Source of the DNA: Micavibrio sp. TMED27
GTDB taxonomy: Bacteria > Pseudomonadota > Alphaproteobacteria > Micavibrionales > Micavibrionaceae
Assembly (NCBI GenBank): GCA_002167715.1
Contig: NHCG01000004.1
Span: 1 to 53,449 of the forward strand
Reading direction: 5' to 3'
Length of the DNA: 53,449 nt
Below the pieces are notes generated by a model. That model did no database searches. It saw only the letters and a list, made by a program, of their open reading frames with translations, and was not told the DNA's origin. The position numbers and the translations under genes were made by a program. Positions 16,298 through 25,364 of the stretch are shown here, one piece after another (positions within the stretch are counted from its first letter, which is position 1; every line of letters begins with the position of its first letter).

Positions 16298-18073
16298 CTA
16301 TCCGTAAATGGCCTTGAACACAGCGTTCTGCCATTTTTTGTGGTAATCCGACATGGTTTCGATGGTGGCTTCAATGCGCTCAGCCGTCTGCCGCTCCATC
16401 TCTTTAAACGGGTTATCTTCTGCCGCCGCTTTGCGGTTATCTCTGACAGTCTGGGCGGCAAGAGGCAGGGGCAGCATGGCCGGATTGAGCTGCTCTGAAA
16501 ATATCTTGCGGCTGGCACGCATCGGGTGCGCTGTTTTCAAAACTTCAGCCGTTAACGGATTGGCGAAAGCCTCTACAAAAGGCCGCGCAAACTGTTTGTA
16601 ACGCTCATCATTCTTTTCCGATACGCTGCGTACCGCCTCAAAAGAGTCTTGCGGCACGCTCTCACAGATATCCTCGACAAGGCGCTCTTCAAAACGCACC
16701 TCATATTGATCGCGGCTGCAATCGGGATCGCCTGTCGGATTATCGATGATCATCTCGTAAAGCCCCGGTTTAAGACTTTCAATATCCGCCGTGTTTTCAA
16801 GAATGGCACGGTGCTCCAGCTTAGCGACCTTGGCCGAAACGAAAATCCCCAGATGGCCGACATGCGGATTAATCAGATAGACAATGCGCTGTCCGGCCTT
16901 TTTGAGCGCTTTGGTGTCGGGGTAAACGGCGCGTATCCAGTGCAATGCCTGACGCGGCGGCGTAATCTCATCGCCTTCCGATGCAAAGATAAGCAGCGGG
17001 TTTTTAATGTCTTTAAGGTCAACGGCGCAATGCTCGTCCAGCACCATCTCGCCGCGCTCGATCTTGTTGCCGATAAACAAATTTTCGACCGTGGCTGTAA
17101 TTTCCTCTTCACTGAGGGAATAAAACCCGTTCCACCAACGCTCGAAGGATAGAAACCGCTCGCTTTCTTTATCAACATTGGCGAACAGATTGTAATATTT
17201 ATCCCAGATCGCTTTGGCAGGATTAAGCTGTTCGAAATTATGCACGAGCCACGCCCCGTCAAAAATGCCATTGCTCATATCGCTCATCATCCGGGTGAGC
17301 CAGACACCACCTGACAAGCCGCCCCGCACCTGCATCGGGTTCATCTCTTCACCGCCAGCCCAATAGGATAAAGGCGAGCCGTTCATCACAGCGGGACCGA
17401 CCAGCCCGGAACAATCCGCCGACAGCAAAGCCAGCATCCATCCGGCCTGACAATTGCCGTACAGAACGGGCGGCTTGTTATCGTGCCAGGCGGAAACCTC
17501 TTCGACAAATTTGCGCAAAGCCGCCAACACATCGCCCATTGTCTGATCCGGCTCCGGGTCGGGATAGAAAATAACGAAATAAACCGGATGACCTTCATGC
17601 AGAGCTATGCCTACTTCAGAATCCCTTTTAAATCCACCAATACCGGGGCCGTGCCCGGCGCGTGGATCGACAATCATCACGGGCGGTTTGTCGGGATCAA
17701 GGCAGTCTTCAAGACAATCCTCGCCTGCCTCGGTTATTTTCAAAAGCGCGTAATTGGCAGGACGCTCAAATTTTCTGGCATCCAGAACCATTTCATACTT
17801 GAAATCCAGCAGCGGCGGCATTCCGGCCTTTTCATGCTCCAGCATATTGTCAGCCCGCTGGCGCAGCGTATCGAAAAACAACACAGAGCGCTGAAAAGCA
17901 TCAATCTGATACTCCATCAAATCACTCCAGACACCGAACGGGGAAGCCGCCTGATCATCCGTCTTGTCTTCTTCCTTGGCTTTAAAAAGAGAAGCCGGTG
18001 CGTTATCCTGTTTGATCTCTGGTTTTTTGATCTTCACCTTGGTTTTTTCCTTCTTCTTAACGGCCTGTGCCAT
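16298..18073 (-). CDS. DUF3141-domain alpha/beta-hydrolase-like protein
   Basis: A 591-residue cytoplasmic protein. After a Lys-rich, low-complexity N-terminus of about 40 residues comes a domain related to PHA synthases and alpha/beta hydrolases: MIVDPRAGHGPGIGGF, then YGNCQAGWMLALLSA at the nucleophile elbow, with Cys in G-N-C-Q-A-G. The catalytic Asp candidate is in FASEGDEITPP, and HVGHLGIF supplies a His. This matches the DUF3141 family, often encoded beside phosphotransacetylase and acetate kinase genes in proteobacteria. The activity is not established. Its start overlaps the acetate kinase stop by 17 bases. Confidence 0.85.
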   Translation of the reverse strand: MAQAVKKKEKTKVKIKKPEIKQDNAPASLFKAKEEDKTDDQAASPFGVWSDLMEYQIDAFQRSVLFFDTLRQRADNMLEHEKAGMPPLLDFKYEMVLDARKFERPANYALLKITEAGEDCLEDCLDPDKPPVMIVDPRAGHGPGIGGFKRDSEVGIALHEGHPVYFVIFYPDPEPDQTMGDVLAALRKFVEEVSAWHDNKPPVLYGNCQAGWMLALLSADCSGLVGPAVMNGSPLSYWAGGEEMNPMQVRGGLSGGVWLTRMMSDMSNGIFDGAWLVHNFEQLNPAKAIWDKYYNLFANVDKESERFLSFERWWNGFYSLSEEEITATVENLFIGNKIERGEMVLDEHCAVDLKDIKNPLLIFASEGDEITPPRQALHWIRAVYPDTKALKKAGQRIVYLINPHVGHLGIFVSAKVAKLEHRAILENTADIESLKPGLYEMIIDNPTGDPDCSRDQYEVRFEERLVEDICESVPQDSFEAVRSVSEKNDERYKQFARPFVEAFANPLTAEVLKTAHPMRASRKIFSEQLNPAMLPLPLAAQTVRDNRKAAAEDNPFKEMERQTAERIEATIETMSDYHKKWQNAVFKAIYG

Positions 18074-19214
18074 GACGCATCTCCTTGTCTATATTGGTTA
18101 CAGCTTTGCTACGCAGAATATTTTCAGCCTCTCTGGCGATCATCCATTGCTCACGGGTTTGCGTGACAATGACTTTGACTTTCGCATTATCTTTTTGAAT
18201 TTGCGGCGCTTCAAAACCGTCAAGCTTAACAGCTGCATTTTTCTTTTCATCAAAGTCCAGCCCCATAAAATCCAGACCCTCACAAATGCGTTTGCGCATG
18301 GCGGCGGAATGCTCGCCAATGCCACCTGTAAAGGCCAAGACATCAGCGCCATCCATCACGGCGGCATAGGCACCGATATATTTACGGACGCGGTAGGCAT
18401 AGATATCAAGCGCCAACTGCGCTTTTTTATCGCCATCCGCTGCTTTATCCTCAATCACGCGCATATCATTGCTTCCGGCCAGCGCTTTCAGGCCGCTCTC
18501 GCTATAAAGGCTTTTTTCGATCTGATCCGCTGTTAAGCCTTGCGTGCGGTAAAGAAAAGCAAACAGGCCGGGATCGACATCGCCGGAGCGCGTGCCCATT
18601 ACCAGGCCTTCCAGCGCCGTCATGCCCATCGAGGTATCGACCGATATCCCCTTATCAATCGCGCAAATCGATGCACCATTGCCCAGATGGCAGCTAATGA
18701 TGCGCAAATCTTCCGGACTTTTGCTTAGCTCTTCCGCTACGCGCTGCATCACATATTTATGCGATGTGCCGTGAAACCCGTAACGCCGCAAGCCCAGATC
18801 ACGCCACTCCTGCGGCACGGCGTATGTGATCGCTTTTTGCGGCATGGTCTGGTGAAAGGCCGTATCAAACACGGCCACTTGCGGTAAATCCGGCCAGGTT
18901 TTCTGCACAATGCGGATACCAGTCAGATTGGGCGGGTTATGCAGCGGCGCCAGCGGCACGCAGCTTTCAATGGCGCTGATCACCTTGCTGTCAATAATAC
19001 AGGCCTCTCGGAAAACCTCACCGCCATGGGCAATACGGTGGCCTATGGCATCAAAATTCTTATAACCGTTTTCTTTCAGAATACCGGGAATTTTTTCCAG
19101 CGCCGGTTCAATATGCTCAAGTCCGTCCAGCGAGTGTTTAAAGACATGCGCGCCACCCTCAAAAACACCAAACTTGACCGAGGAGCTGCCTGCATTGATA
19201 ACCAGAATGCGCAT
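18057..19214 (-). CDS. ackA: Acetate kinase
   Basis: A 385-residue acetate/propionate kinase, interconverting acetyl phosphate plus ADP with acetate plus ATP. Signature sequences are VINAGSSSVKFGVF at the N-terminus, AHGGE, FDTAFH, RRYGFHGTSH, ISCHLGNGASICAI, MGMTALEGLVMGTRSGDVDP and TGGIGEHSA. The length agrees with the family (about 390-400). It lies 1 base downstream of the MaoC-phosphotransacetylase gene. Together with phosphoketolase it completes a short route that yields ATP from sugar phosphates without oxygen. Confidence 0.95.
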   Translation of the reverse strand: MRILVINAGSSSVKFGVFEGGAHVFKHSLDGLEHIEPALEKIPGILKENGYKNFDAIGHRIAHGGEVFREACIIDSKVISAIESCVPLAPLHNPPNLTGIRIVQKTWPDLPQVAVFDTAFHQTMPQKAITYAVPQEWRDLGLRRYGFHGTSHKYVMQRVAEELSKSPEDLRIISCHLGNGASICAIDKGISVDTSMGMTALEGLVMGTRSGDVDPGLFAFLYRTQGLTADQIEKSLYSESGLKALAGSNDMRVIEDKAADGDKKAQLALDIYAYRVRKYIGAYAAVMDGADVLAFTGGIGEHSAAMRKRICEGLDFMGLDFDEKKNAAVKLDGFEAPQIQKDNAKVKVIVTQTREQWMIAREAENILRSKAVTNIDKEMRHGTGR

Positions 19215-19215
19215 A

Positions 19216-20667
19216 TCACCATCCTCCTTCTACCACGTTCGGCGCAGTATCATGATGGCATTCGGTTCCTTGTTTTTGACCTTTACTATCCCGCACCGTT
19301 AAAAGTGCCAGCGCACAGGAGGCTTTACGGGCAATGGCACTGCTGGCGCGGCTGGTCAGGATGATCGGCACCTGCGCCCCCATGACGATCCCAGCCATAT
19401 GCGCACCGGACAGCAAGACAAGTTGCTTGAATAAAATATTGCCGGATTCCAGATCGGGCACGACCAGAATATCAGCCTTGCCTGCTACCTGGGAGCGGAT
19501 GCCCTTGATATCGGCGGCCTCTTCGGAAATCGCATTATCAAAGGCCAGCGGGCCATCCAGCAATGCCCCGGTAATCTGTCCGCGTTCGGCCATCTTGCAC
19601 AGGGCCGTGGCATCGAGCGTGGAGGGAATATCCTGATTAACCGTTTCCACCGCCGAGAGCAAAGCCACGCGCGGCACCGTCTTGTTTACTGCTAAAAACA
19701 GATCAATGGCGTTTTGAACAATATCGACTTTCTGTGTTAGATTGGGCTGAATATTGATCGCCGCATCCGTCACATATAGAGGCCGGGGGAATTTCGGGAT
19801 ATCGAGCATGGCGACATGGCTCATCCGCCGCCCTGTACGCAGTCCTTTTTGTTTATCCATCACCGCCAGCATCAGCTCATCAGTATGGAGCTTGCCTTTC
19901 ATCAGGGCTTCCACCTTACCCTCATGCACCATTTGCACGGCCATCTCCGCCGCCGCATGGCTGTGCGGTGTGGGAATGATGGTATAGGGCGAAAGGTCTA
20001 TATTTTCCTCTTCCGCCACCGCTCTAATTTTATCCTCCGGCCCGACCAACACAGCTTCGATAATACCGTCTTCCGTGGCTTCAACAGCGCCCCTTAAGGA
20101 CACGGCATCAGCCGGATGAACCACAGCAGTTTTTAAAGGCTCCAGCCCGTGCACCATGCAAATCGCCTGATGATGGTGTGGACATTCTTCATCCTTGAAC
20201 TCGATTTCCGGCAATCTGATCCGTTTGCGCTTAACTTTTTCGGTAGGCGCTATGACTTCCGCTTCGCCCGTAATCACTTCCTTACCATCCTGATTGAGGC
20301 AGACGCAATCCAGTATCAGACGTTTTTTCTTCTCATCCTTGCTTTTGACCGTGACCCGCGCCGTTACCGTATCGCCGATGCCCACAGGCTTTAAAAACCG
20401 GAAGGTCTGACCCAGATAGATCGTGCCCGGACCCGGCAGTTGCGTGCCCAGCACGGTTGAAATCAGCGAGCCGCCCCACATGCCGTGGGCGATGATTTCA
20501 TGAAACATATCGCTTCTTGCATATTCTTCATCCAGATGCGCCGGATTAACATCGCCGGACATGACGGCAAAAAGCTGGATATCCTTTTGCGTCAGCATAT
20601 GTTCGACCGAAGCGGTATCGCCGATATCGATCTCATCAAAAATTTTGTTTTGGATTATGCCGTTCAT
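19216..20667 (-). CDS. Bifunctional enoyl-CoA hydratase (MaoC) / phosphate acetyltransferase
   Basis: A 483-residue fusion. Residues about 1-150 form a MaoC hotdog dehydratase domain, with catalytic Asp and His in SGDVNPAHLDEEYA and AHGMWGGSLIS. Residues about 170-470 form a PTA/PTB domain (LKTAVVHPADAVSLRGA, LMKGKLHTDELM, DAAINIQPNLTQK, GPLAFDNAIS, LVVPDLESGNILFKQL). Known proteins of this architecture are annotated as bifunctional enoyl-CoA hydratase/phosphate acetyltransferase. In this operon it could turn acetyl phosphate into acetyl-CoA and hydrate crotonyl-CoA to 3-hydroxybutyryl-CoA for PhaC. AAGGAATGAG precedes the ATG. The actual substrates are inferred from context. Confidence 0.9.
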   Translation of the reverse strand: MNGIIQNKIFDEIDIGDTASVEHMLTQKDIQLFAVMSGDVNPAHLDEEYARSDMFHEIIAHGMWGGSLISTVLGTQLPGPGTIYLGQTFRFLKPVGIGDTVTARVTVKSKDEKKKRLILDCVCLNQDGKEVITGEAEVIAPTEKVKRKRIRLPEIEFKDEECPHHHQAICMVHGLEPLKTAVVHPADAVSLRGAVEATEDGIIEAVLVGPEDKIRAVAEEENIDLSPYTIIPTPHSHAAAEMAVQMVHEGKVEALMKGKLHTDELMLAVMDKQKGLRTGRRMSHVAMLDIPKFPRPLYVTDAAINIQPNLTQKVDIVQNAIDLFLAVNKTVPRVALLSAVETVNQDIPSTLDATALCKMAERGQITGALLDGPLAFDNAISEEAADIKGIRSQVAGKADILVVPDLESGNILFKQLVLLSGAHMAGIVMGAQVPIILTSRASSAIARKASCALALLTVRDSKGQKQGTECHHDTAPNVVEGGW

Positions 20668-20678
20668 CTTCTCATTCC

Positions 20679-21452
20679 TTACGCCGCCATAATGTTAAAG
20701 CCCGCATCGATATAAACCGTGCTGCCGGTCACCAGCCGCGCTTCATCACTCACCAGAAATCTTGCGTACGCGCCCACACAATCCGTGCAGATCAATTCAT
20801 GCGCAGGCGACTGTTCGCGCGCTTCTTCCAGCAATTTATCAAAATGGGCAATCCCGCCCGCCGCGCGCGTGGCCACTGGTCCAGGTGATAAGGCATTGAC
20901 GCGGATTTTCTTTTCGCCCAGCTCGGCGGCCATATATTTCACCATGCCTTCCAGCGCCGCCTTCACCGGACCCATCACGCCGTAATGCTCAACGACTTTC
21001 TCGCCACCGTAATAGGTGGTGGTCAGCAGGCAGCCGCCGTCAACCATCAGCGGTTCGGCCAGATGCGCCAGCCGCGCAAAGGAATGACAGGAAATATCCA
21101 TTGCCGTGAGAAAACCCTCTTTCGAGCAATCCGTCACCCTTCCATGCAGATCCTCCTTTGGCGCAAAAGCAATGGCGTGCAGCAAGAAATCCAGCTTCCC
21201 CCATTGATTGCCGATCATCTCGAACAGCCCCTGCATTTCCGTCTCGTTGGTCACATCCAGCGGCACAATAATCGGAGCATTAACCTGCTCGGCCAGCGGG
21301 CGCACATAAGGCGCCGCCTTTTCATTGAGGTACGTAATCGCCAGCTCCGCTCCGGCACCATGGAAGGCTTTTGCACAGCCCCAGGCAATTGAATGTTCAT
21401 TGGCAATGCCAACGATCAAGCCTTTCTTTCCTTTAAGCACATCCGTTGTCAT
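20679..21452 (-). CDS. fabI: Enoyl-[acyl-carrier-protein] reductase (NADH), FabI type
   Basis: A 257-residue short-chain dehydrogenase of the FabI type. GIANEHSIAWG is the characteristic nucleotide-binding loop. The catalytic pair is Tyr157 and Lys164 in YGVMGPVKAALE, with Tyr147 ten residues before, matching the FabI Y-x9-Y-x6-K spacing. SPGPVATRAAGGI and GSTVYIDAGFNIMA also fit. It reduces enoyl-ACP in fatty-acid synthesis. Because it lies in an accessory operon with MaoC-Pta, AckA and PhaC, it is probably a second copy that may act on short enoyl thioesters; this is inference. Confidence 0.92.
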   Translation of the reverse strand: MTTDVLKGKKGLIVGIANEHSIAWGCAKAFHGAGAELAITYLNEKAAPYVRPLAEQVNAPIIVPLDVTNETEMQGLFEMIGNQWGKLDFLLHAIAFAPKEDLHGRVTDCSKEGFLTAMDISCHSFARLAHLAEPLMVDGGCLLTTTYYGGEKVVEHYGVMGPVKAALEGMVKYMAAELGEKKIRVNALSPGPVATRAAGGIAHFDKLLEEAREQSPAHELICTDCVGAYARFLVSDEARLVTGSTVYIDAGFNIMAA

Positions 21453-21463
21453 GGCTTATCTCC

Positions 21464-23725
21464 TCATACTTTCACCCGCCGCAAACGCAGCGCATTAAGG
21501 ACAACCGAGATCGAAGATGCGCTCATGGCAAAAGCAGCAAACATCGGACTGATTAAAATGCCGAAGAATGGGAACAAAAGCCCTGCCGCCACCGGCACGC
21601 CCGAAGCGTTATAAACCAGAGCAAAGAACAGATTCTGACGGATATTGCGCATCGTGGCGCGCACCAGGCGGCGGGCACGGACAATGCCATCCAAATTGCC
21701 TTTGATCAGGGTAAAGCCCGCGCTTTCAATCGCCACATCGGCGCCGGTGCCCATAGCAATACCCACATCGGCCTGTGCCAGTGCAGGCGCATCATTGACC
21801 CCATCACCGGCCATGGCAACCTTGAAACCCTGTTCCTGAAGCTCGCGGATAATCCGGGCTTTGTCCTCGGGCAGAACATCAGCGCGGATCTCATCAATGC
21901 CCAGCTTTGCCGCCACGGCTTTGGCTGTGCGTTCATTATCACCGGTCGCCATAATAATCCGGAAGCCCAGCCTGTGTAACTCTTTCAGAGCCGCAGGCGT
22001 TGTCTCCTTGACCGGATCGGCCACACTGACCAGTCCGGCAATCGCATTATCAAGCACGACAAACATCACCGTCTCACCTTCATCACGCCTTGCATTGGCG
22101 GTTTCAGAAAGCTTTCCACCATCCAGCCCCATATCAGAGATCAGCTTGGCATTGCCGAGCGCCACAGCGCGGCCATCGACCACGCCTTTCACGCCTTTAC
22201 CGGTAACCGCTTCAAAATCCGTTGCATCTGCCATATCAACGCCGCGCTCTTCCGCGCCGTTTACTATAGCCTCAGCCAAGGGATGCTCAGAGCCGCGCTC
22301 AAGCGATGCGGCCAGGCGCAACACTTCAGCCTCGTCATGCCCCTCTTCGGGAAGTACGGCCACCAGTTTTGGTTTGCCTTCGGTCAATGTGCCGGTCTTA
22401 TCGACGATCAGCGTATCGACTTTTTCAAAACGCTCCAGCGCTTCGGCGTTCTTGATCAAAACACCAGCCTGCGCGCCACGTCCGGTCGCCGTCATAATCG
22501 ACATCGGCGTAGCCAGCCCCAAAGCGCAGGGACAGGCGATAATCAGCACCGCCACAGCAGAAACAAGGCCATAGGAGAGCGCCGGGGACGGTCCCCAGAT
22601 TGCCCAGGAAATGAATGAAGCAATCGCAACTAGAATAACCACGGGCACAAAATACCCGGCGACCATATCAGCGTATTTCTGGATCGGCGCGCGCGATCTT
22701 TGCGCATTGGCCACCATTTCAACGATCTGGGAGAGCATGGTATCTGAACCCACGCGCGTCGCTTCAATAATCAAGCTGCCCGTGCCGTTGATCGTCGCAC
22801 CGGTCACATTATCACCTTCTACTTTTTCAACAGGGACAGGTTCACCGGAGATCATGGATTCATCGATGGAAGAGCGGCCTTCGAGCACAACACCATCCAC
22901 CGGCACCTTATCACCGGGGCGCACGCGCAATTTGTCACCAACCTGCACATCTTCTAAAGGAATCTCTTCTTCGCTGCCGTCTTCGCGGATCACGCGTGCG
23001 GTTTTAGCTGCCATATCCAGCAGCGCCTTAATGGCAGAACCGGTACGTTCGCGCGCCCGAAGCTCCATAACCTGCCCGAGAAGAACCAGCGTGACAATCA
23101 CAGCCGCTGCTTCGAAATAAACCCCGACATGACCTTCGGCGTCACGGAAACCGTCAGGGAAGATTTCGGGCATAATCACCGCAATGATACTGAAAATATA
23201 AGCCGCACCCGTACCCATGCCGATCAGGCTGAACATGTTCAAATTCATCGTGCGGAAGGAATGATAACCGCGCTCAAAGAACGGCCAGCCCGACCAGAGG
23301 ATCACGGGCGTGCCCAGCAGTAATTCAATCCAGAGTGTCGTACGTTCGCCGAAAAACTCCCTGATTGCGCCCAATCCAACATAGGGCGACATGGCTAAAA
23401 TAAGCAGCGGCACCGTCAACACTGCACCGACCCAAAAACGGCGGGTAAAATCGATCAGCTCCAAATTCGGACCTTCATCACCCGTGCCAGTCGATGTATC
23501 AGCTTCAAGCCCCATCCCGCAGATCGGACATGACCCCGGACCCGGATTGCGCACTTCAGGATGCATCGGACAAATATAAACCGTACCGGTAAAACCTTCC
23601 GGCACTTTGTCATACTTTCCACCGGTTACCGGCTCACCGCCAGATTTGTGATGGTGATCGCCGTGATGGGAACAGCCGGAATGATCTTCGGCTTTTTTGG
23701 TCTGGCCATGTTGATGTGAGGTCAT
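21464..23725 (-). CDS. copA: P1B-type copper-translocating ATPase with N-terminal heavy-metal-binding domain
   Basis: A 753-residue ATPase that exports Cu+ (or Ag+) from the cytoplasm. The His-rich N-terminus ([17 protein letters not shown]) is followed by a heavy-metal-binding domain ([25 protein letters not shown]). Next come the phosphatase motif GEPVP, the transmembrane CPC motif ([13 protein letters not shown]), the phosphorylation site DKTGTLTEG, the SEHPLAEAI nucleotide motif and [10 protein letters not shown]. The HMA domain is absent, as in the SilP/CopA-like subgroup. Final-helix residues such as [11 protein letters not shown] and [15 protein letters not shown] support Cu+ specificity. 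It lies in the long minus-strand operon between fabI and the small Cys-pair protein. Confidence 0.95.
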   Translation of the reverse strand: MTSHQHGQTKKAEDHSGCSHHGDHHHKSGGEPVTGGKYDKVPEGFTGTVYICPMHPEVRNPGPGSCPICGMGLEADTSTGTGDEGPNLELIDFTRRFWVGAVLTVPLLILAMSPYVGLGAIREFFGERTTLWIELLLGTPVILWSGWPFFERGYHSFRTMNLNMFSLIGMGTGAAYIFSIIAVIMPEIFPDGFRDAEGHVGVYFEAAAVIVTLVLLGQVMELRARERTGSAIKALLDMAAKTARVIREDGSEEEIPLEDVQVGDKLRVRPGDKVPVDGVVLEGRSSIDESMISGEPVPVEKVEGDNVTGATINGTGSLIIEATRVGSDTMLSQIVEMVANAQRSRAPIQKYADMVAGYFVPVVILVAIASFISWAIWGPSPALSYGLVSAVAVLIIACPCALGLATPMSIMTATGRGAQAGVLIKNAEALERFEKVDTLIVDKTGTLTEGKPKLVAVLPEEGHDEAEVLRLAASLERGSEHPLAEAIVNGAEERGVDMADATDFEAVTGKGVKGVVDGRAVALGNAKLISDMGLDGGKLSETANARRDEGETVMFVVLDNAIAGLVSVADPVKETTPAALKELHRLGFRIIMATGDNERTAKAVAAKLGIDEIRADVLPEDKARIIRELQEQGFKVAMAGDGVNDAPALAQADVGIAMGTGADVAIESAGFTLIKGNLDGIVRARRLVRATMRNIRQNLFFALVYNASGVPVAAGLLFPFFGILISPMFAAFAMSASSISVVLNALRLRRVKV

Positions 23726-23740
23726 GTCTTTTCTCTCTTT

Positions 23741-23920
23741 CTACTTATGGCCGCCGCCGCAACAGCCGCCTTGTTTTTCTGTTTTTTCCTTTTCAGGCTT
23801 TTGGTCTTTGCTGTCGCAGCAACCGTCCTTTTCTTTTTCCGCTTCTTGTTTCGGAGGGCTGTGCTCGTGGTGTTTATCACCGCCACAGCAACCACCTTGT
23901 TTATGGTCGTGATGCGTCAT
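23741..23920 (-). CDS. 59-residue Cys-pair/His-rich small protein (GGCCGG)
   Basis: The minus strand encodes a 59-residue protein beginning MTHHDHKQGGCCGGDKHH and ending KQGGCCGGGHK. Three CC pairs (two GGCCGG, one GCC) are spread at roughly 20-residue intervals and separated by highly charged Lys/Glu spacers. AGGAG-like sequence (AAAGGAGCAAAATC) precedes the ATG. The start overlaps the methyltransferase stop by 4 bases, and the stop lies 15 bases from the copper-ATPase start, which makes a real gene very likely. I infer a cytoplasmic metal-buffering or metallochaperone role with Cys pairs and His residues as ligands. It is not a known metallothionein family as far as I can tell. Confidence 0.8.
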   Translation of the reverse strand: MTHHDHKQGGCCGGDKHHEHSPPKQEAEKEKDGCCDSKDQKPEKEKTEKQGGCCGGGHK

Positions 23921-24582
23921 GATTTTGCTCCTTTCTGAGAGGCTGGTTTTGATGAAAATCTGGGAATAAAGGCCGGAACATGCGCGGCGTAATCATCCCA
24001 GGCTTCGCCGAACCGTTCTTTGGAATCCTTTTCCTCGTGCTTTGCCAGCCTGACATACATATAGGTCAGGATTGGAAACAGCACCAAAGTTGGGATAGTC
24101 GGCCATTGCAGCAGGAAGCCGAACATAATGGCAATAAAGCCGATATATTGTGGATGCCGCACTTTTTCATACAGGCCTGTCACCGCCATTTTTCCTTCGC
24201 GCTGCGCCTTGTAGAGTACATTCCAGGCGGCAGACAAAATCCAGAAACCGCCGCCGATAAAGACAAAGCTCAGCATATGGAAGGGACCGAAATGCGGATT
24301 GCCTTCCCAGCCCAGCGTCATCTCCAGCAAGTGACCAGAATCATGGGCAAGCCAGTTGATATCGGGATAACTGGTCTGCAGCCAACCGGAAAGCAGATAA
24401 ATGGTCAGCGGAAAACCGTACATCTCGGTAAACAGCGCCACCAGAAAGGCTGAAAACGCCCCGAAACTGCGCCAGTCGGTTTTGGTTTGCGGTTTGGCAA
24501 AGCTAAAAGCGAAAATAATAAATATCGCCGAGTTTAAAATAACCAGTGACCAGAGGCCGTATGAGTCCATTCCATGTTCCAT
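23917..24582 (-). CDS. Isoprenylcysteine carboxyl methyltransferase-family membrane protein
   Basis: A 221-residue membrane protein with about six helices. The C-terminal half has the ICMT/PEMT signature: GLYEKVRHPQYIGFIAIMFG and a late LAKHEEKDSKERFGEAWDDY with VPAFIPR. Members methylate lipids or prenylcysteine; in bacteria the substrate is usually unknown. The family often appears together with DUF2933 proteins and copper ATPases in metal-resistance regions, as here. GGAAAAATAATC precedes the ATG. Confidence 0.85.
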   Translation of the reverse strand: MEHGMDSYGLWSLVILNSAIFIIFAFSFAKPQTKTDWRSFGAFSAFLVALFTEMYGFPLTIYLLSGWLQTSYPDINWLAHDSGHLLEMTLGWEGNPHFGPFHMLSFVFIGGGFWILSAAWNVLYKAQREGKMAVTGLYEKVRHPQYIGFIAIMFGFLLQWPTIPTLVLFPILTYMYVRLAKHEEKDSKERFGEAWDDYAAHVPAFIPRFSSKPASQKGAKS

Positions 24583-24584
24583 GA

Positions 24585-24851
24585 TTATTTTTCCTCTTCA
24601 TCGTTAGAGCGTTTGTGATTACCATGACCGCCGTGGCCTCCATGCCCACCATGACCGCCATGCATGAAGATGTGCATCAGCGGACAAAGCAGGAGGATCA
24701 ACAAAATCCAGTTCTCAGCGATATGCGCAGAATGTTCTTTAATCAGAAAATATCCGCCGACAGCAAAAAGAACGATCAACAGCATGCCGCTCGATGTTTG
24801 CCACCAGGGCTTTTTGTGTGCCGGTCTGTGGTGATGTTCATGATGATCCAT
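24585..24851 (-). CDS. DUF2933-domain small membrane protein, His/Gly-rich tail
   Basis: An 88-residue protein: His-rich start (MDHHEHHHRPAHKK), two membrane helices (GMLLIVLFAVGGYFLIKE and WILLILLLCPLMHIFMHG) and a tail with GGHGGHGGHGGHGNH repeats. The CPLMHxFMHGGHGGH core is the DUF2933 signature. The His-Gly repeats probably bind a metal such as copper or nickel. It lies 2 bases from the methyltransferase gene, a pairing that recurs in metal islands. Function is unknown. Confidence 0.85.
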   Translation of the reverse strand: MDHHEHHHRPAHKKPWWQTSSGMLLIVLFAVGGYFLIKEHSAHIAENWILLILLLCPLMHIFMHGGHGGHGGHGGHGNHKRSNDEEEK

Positions 24852-24889
24852 TTTTTAAGTCTCCTTATTCCAGTGTTTATCTCTTAAGC

Positions 24890-25357
24890 TCAATCGCATC
24901 CCTTACAGAATTTGGTTTCTATGCCGTGCGCTTCCCACATTTTCTGAACGGAAAAATAGGTGAAGGCCGCCGACCATGTAATCAGGATCAACCCGTTAAT
25001 CGCTTCTACGCCCGTCAAAAAACGCAAACCTTCGGCTGGGAACACATCACCCACACCAAGCGAGGAATAACTCGTGGCAGAAAAATATAAATAGGTCGGA
25101 AAATGATCCGGGATATGGCCGGATAAATCTGCAAATCCGGCGTAATGAATGAGCGCCCAGAATATAACGGCATAGACCAATATAGAGATGGCATGAGCCA
25201 CAAAAATACCACCGATCATGACAAACATAATCGGCCGGTGCTTCGTTGTCATGCCAGAGACAAAGCGGGAAATCAGGCACAGACATTCATAAAACAGCGC
25301 TGTTGCAATAAACACAGCAGCAAAGGAGGCCAGCAATACAATAACAAATTGCTCCAT
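24890..25357 (-). CDS. Two-pore-helix potassium channel-like protein (Ion_trans_2)
   Basis: A 155-residue membrane protein. I place the start at 25357 (or the adjacent GTG), about 9-12 bases after GGGAGG at the end of the EamA gene; the longer frame overlaps that gene. Helix one is VIVLLASFAAVFIATALF. The pore region reads TSYSSLGVGDVFP, similar to the K+ filter T-x-G-(Y/F)-G-D but with Leu-Gly-Val-Gly-Asp. A final helix (INGLILITWSAAFTYF) and a CKGC pair at the C-terminus follow. No cytoplasmic RCK domain is present. Ion selectivity is inferred. Confidence 0.75.
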   Translation of the reverse strand: MEQFVIVLLASFAAVFIATALFYECLCLISRFVSGMTTKHRPIMFVMIGGIFVAHAISILVYAVIFWALIHYAGFADLSGHIPDHFPTYLYFSATSYSSLGVGDVFPAEGLRFLTGVEAINGLILITWSAAFTYFSVQKMWEAHGIETKFCKGCD

Positions 25358-25364
25358 CACGCGC

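Noticed and set aside
16649-18166. Plus-strand frames of 167 and 227 codons inside the DUF3141/ackA region
   Set aside because: They mirror strongly supported minus-strand genes, lack ribosome sites and show no family motifs.
24608-24665. Tandem DNA repeat
   Set aside because: The repeated CCACCATGACCGCC-like units simply encode the GGH repeats of the DUF2933 protein tail.
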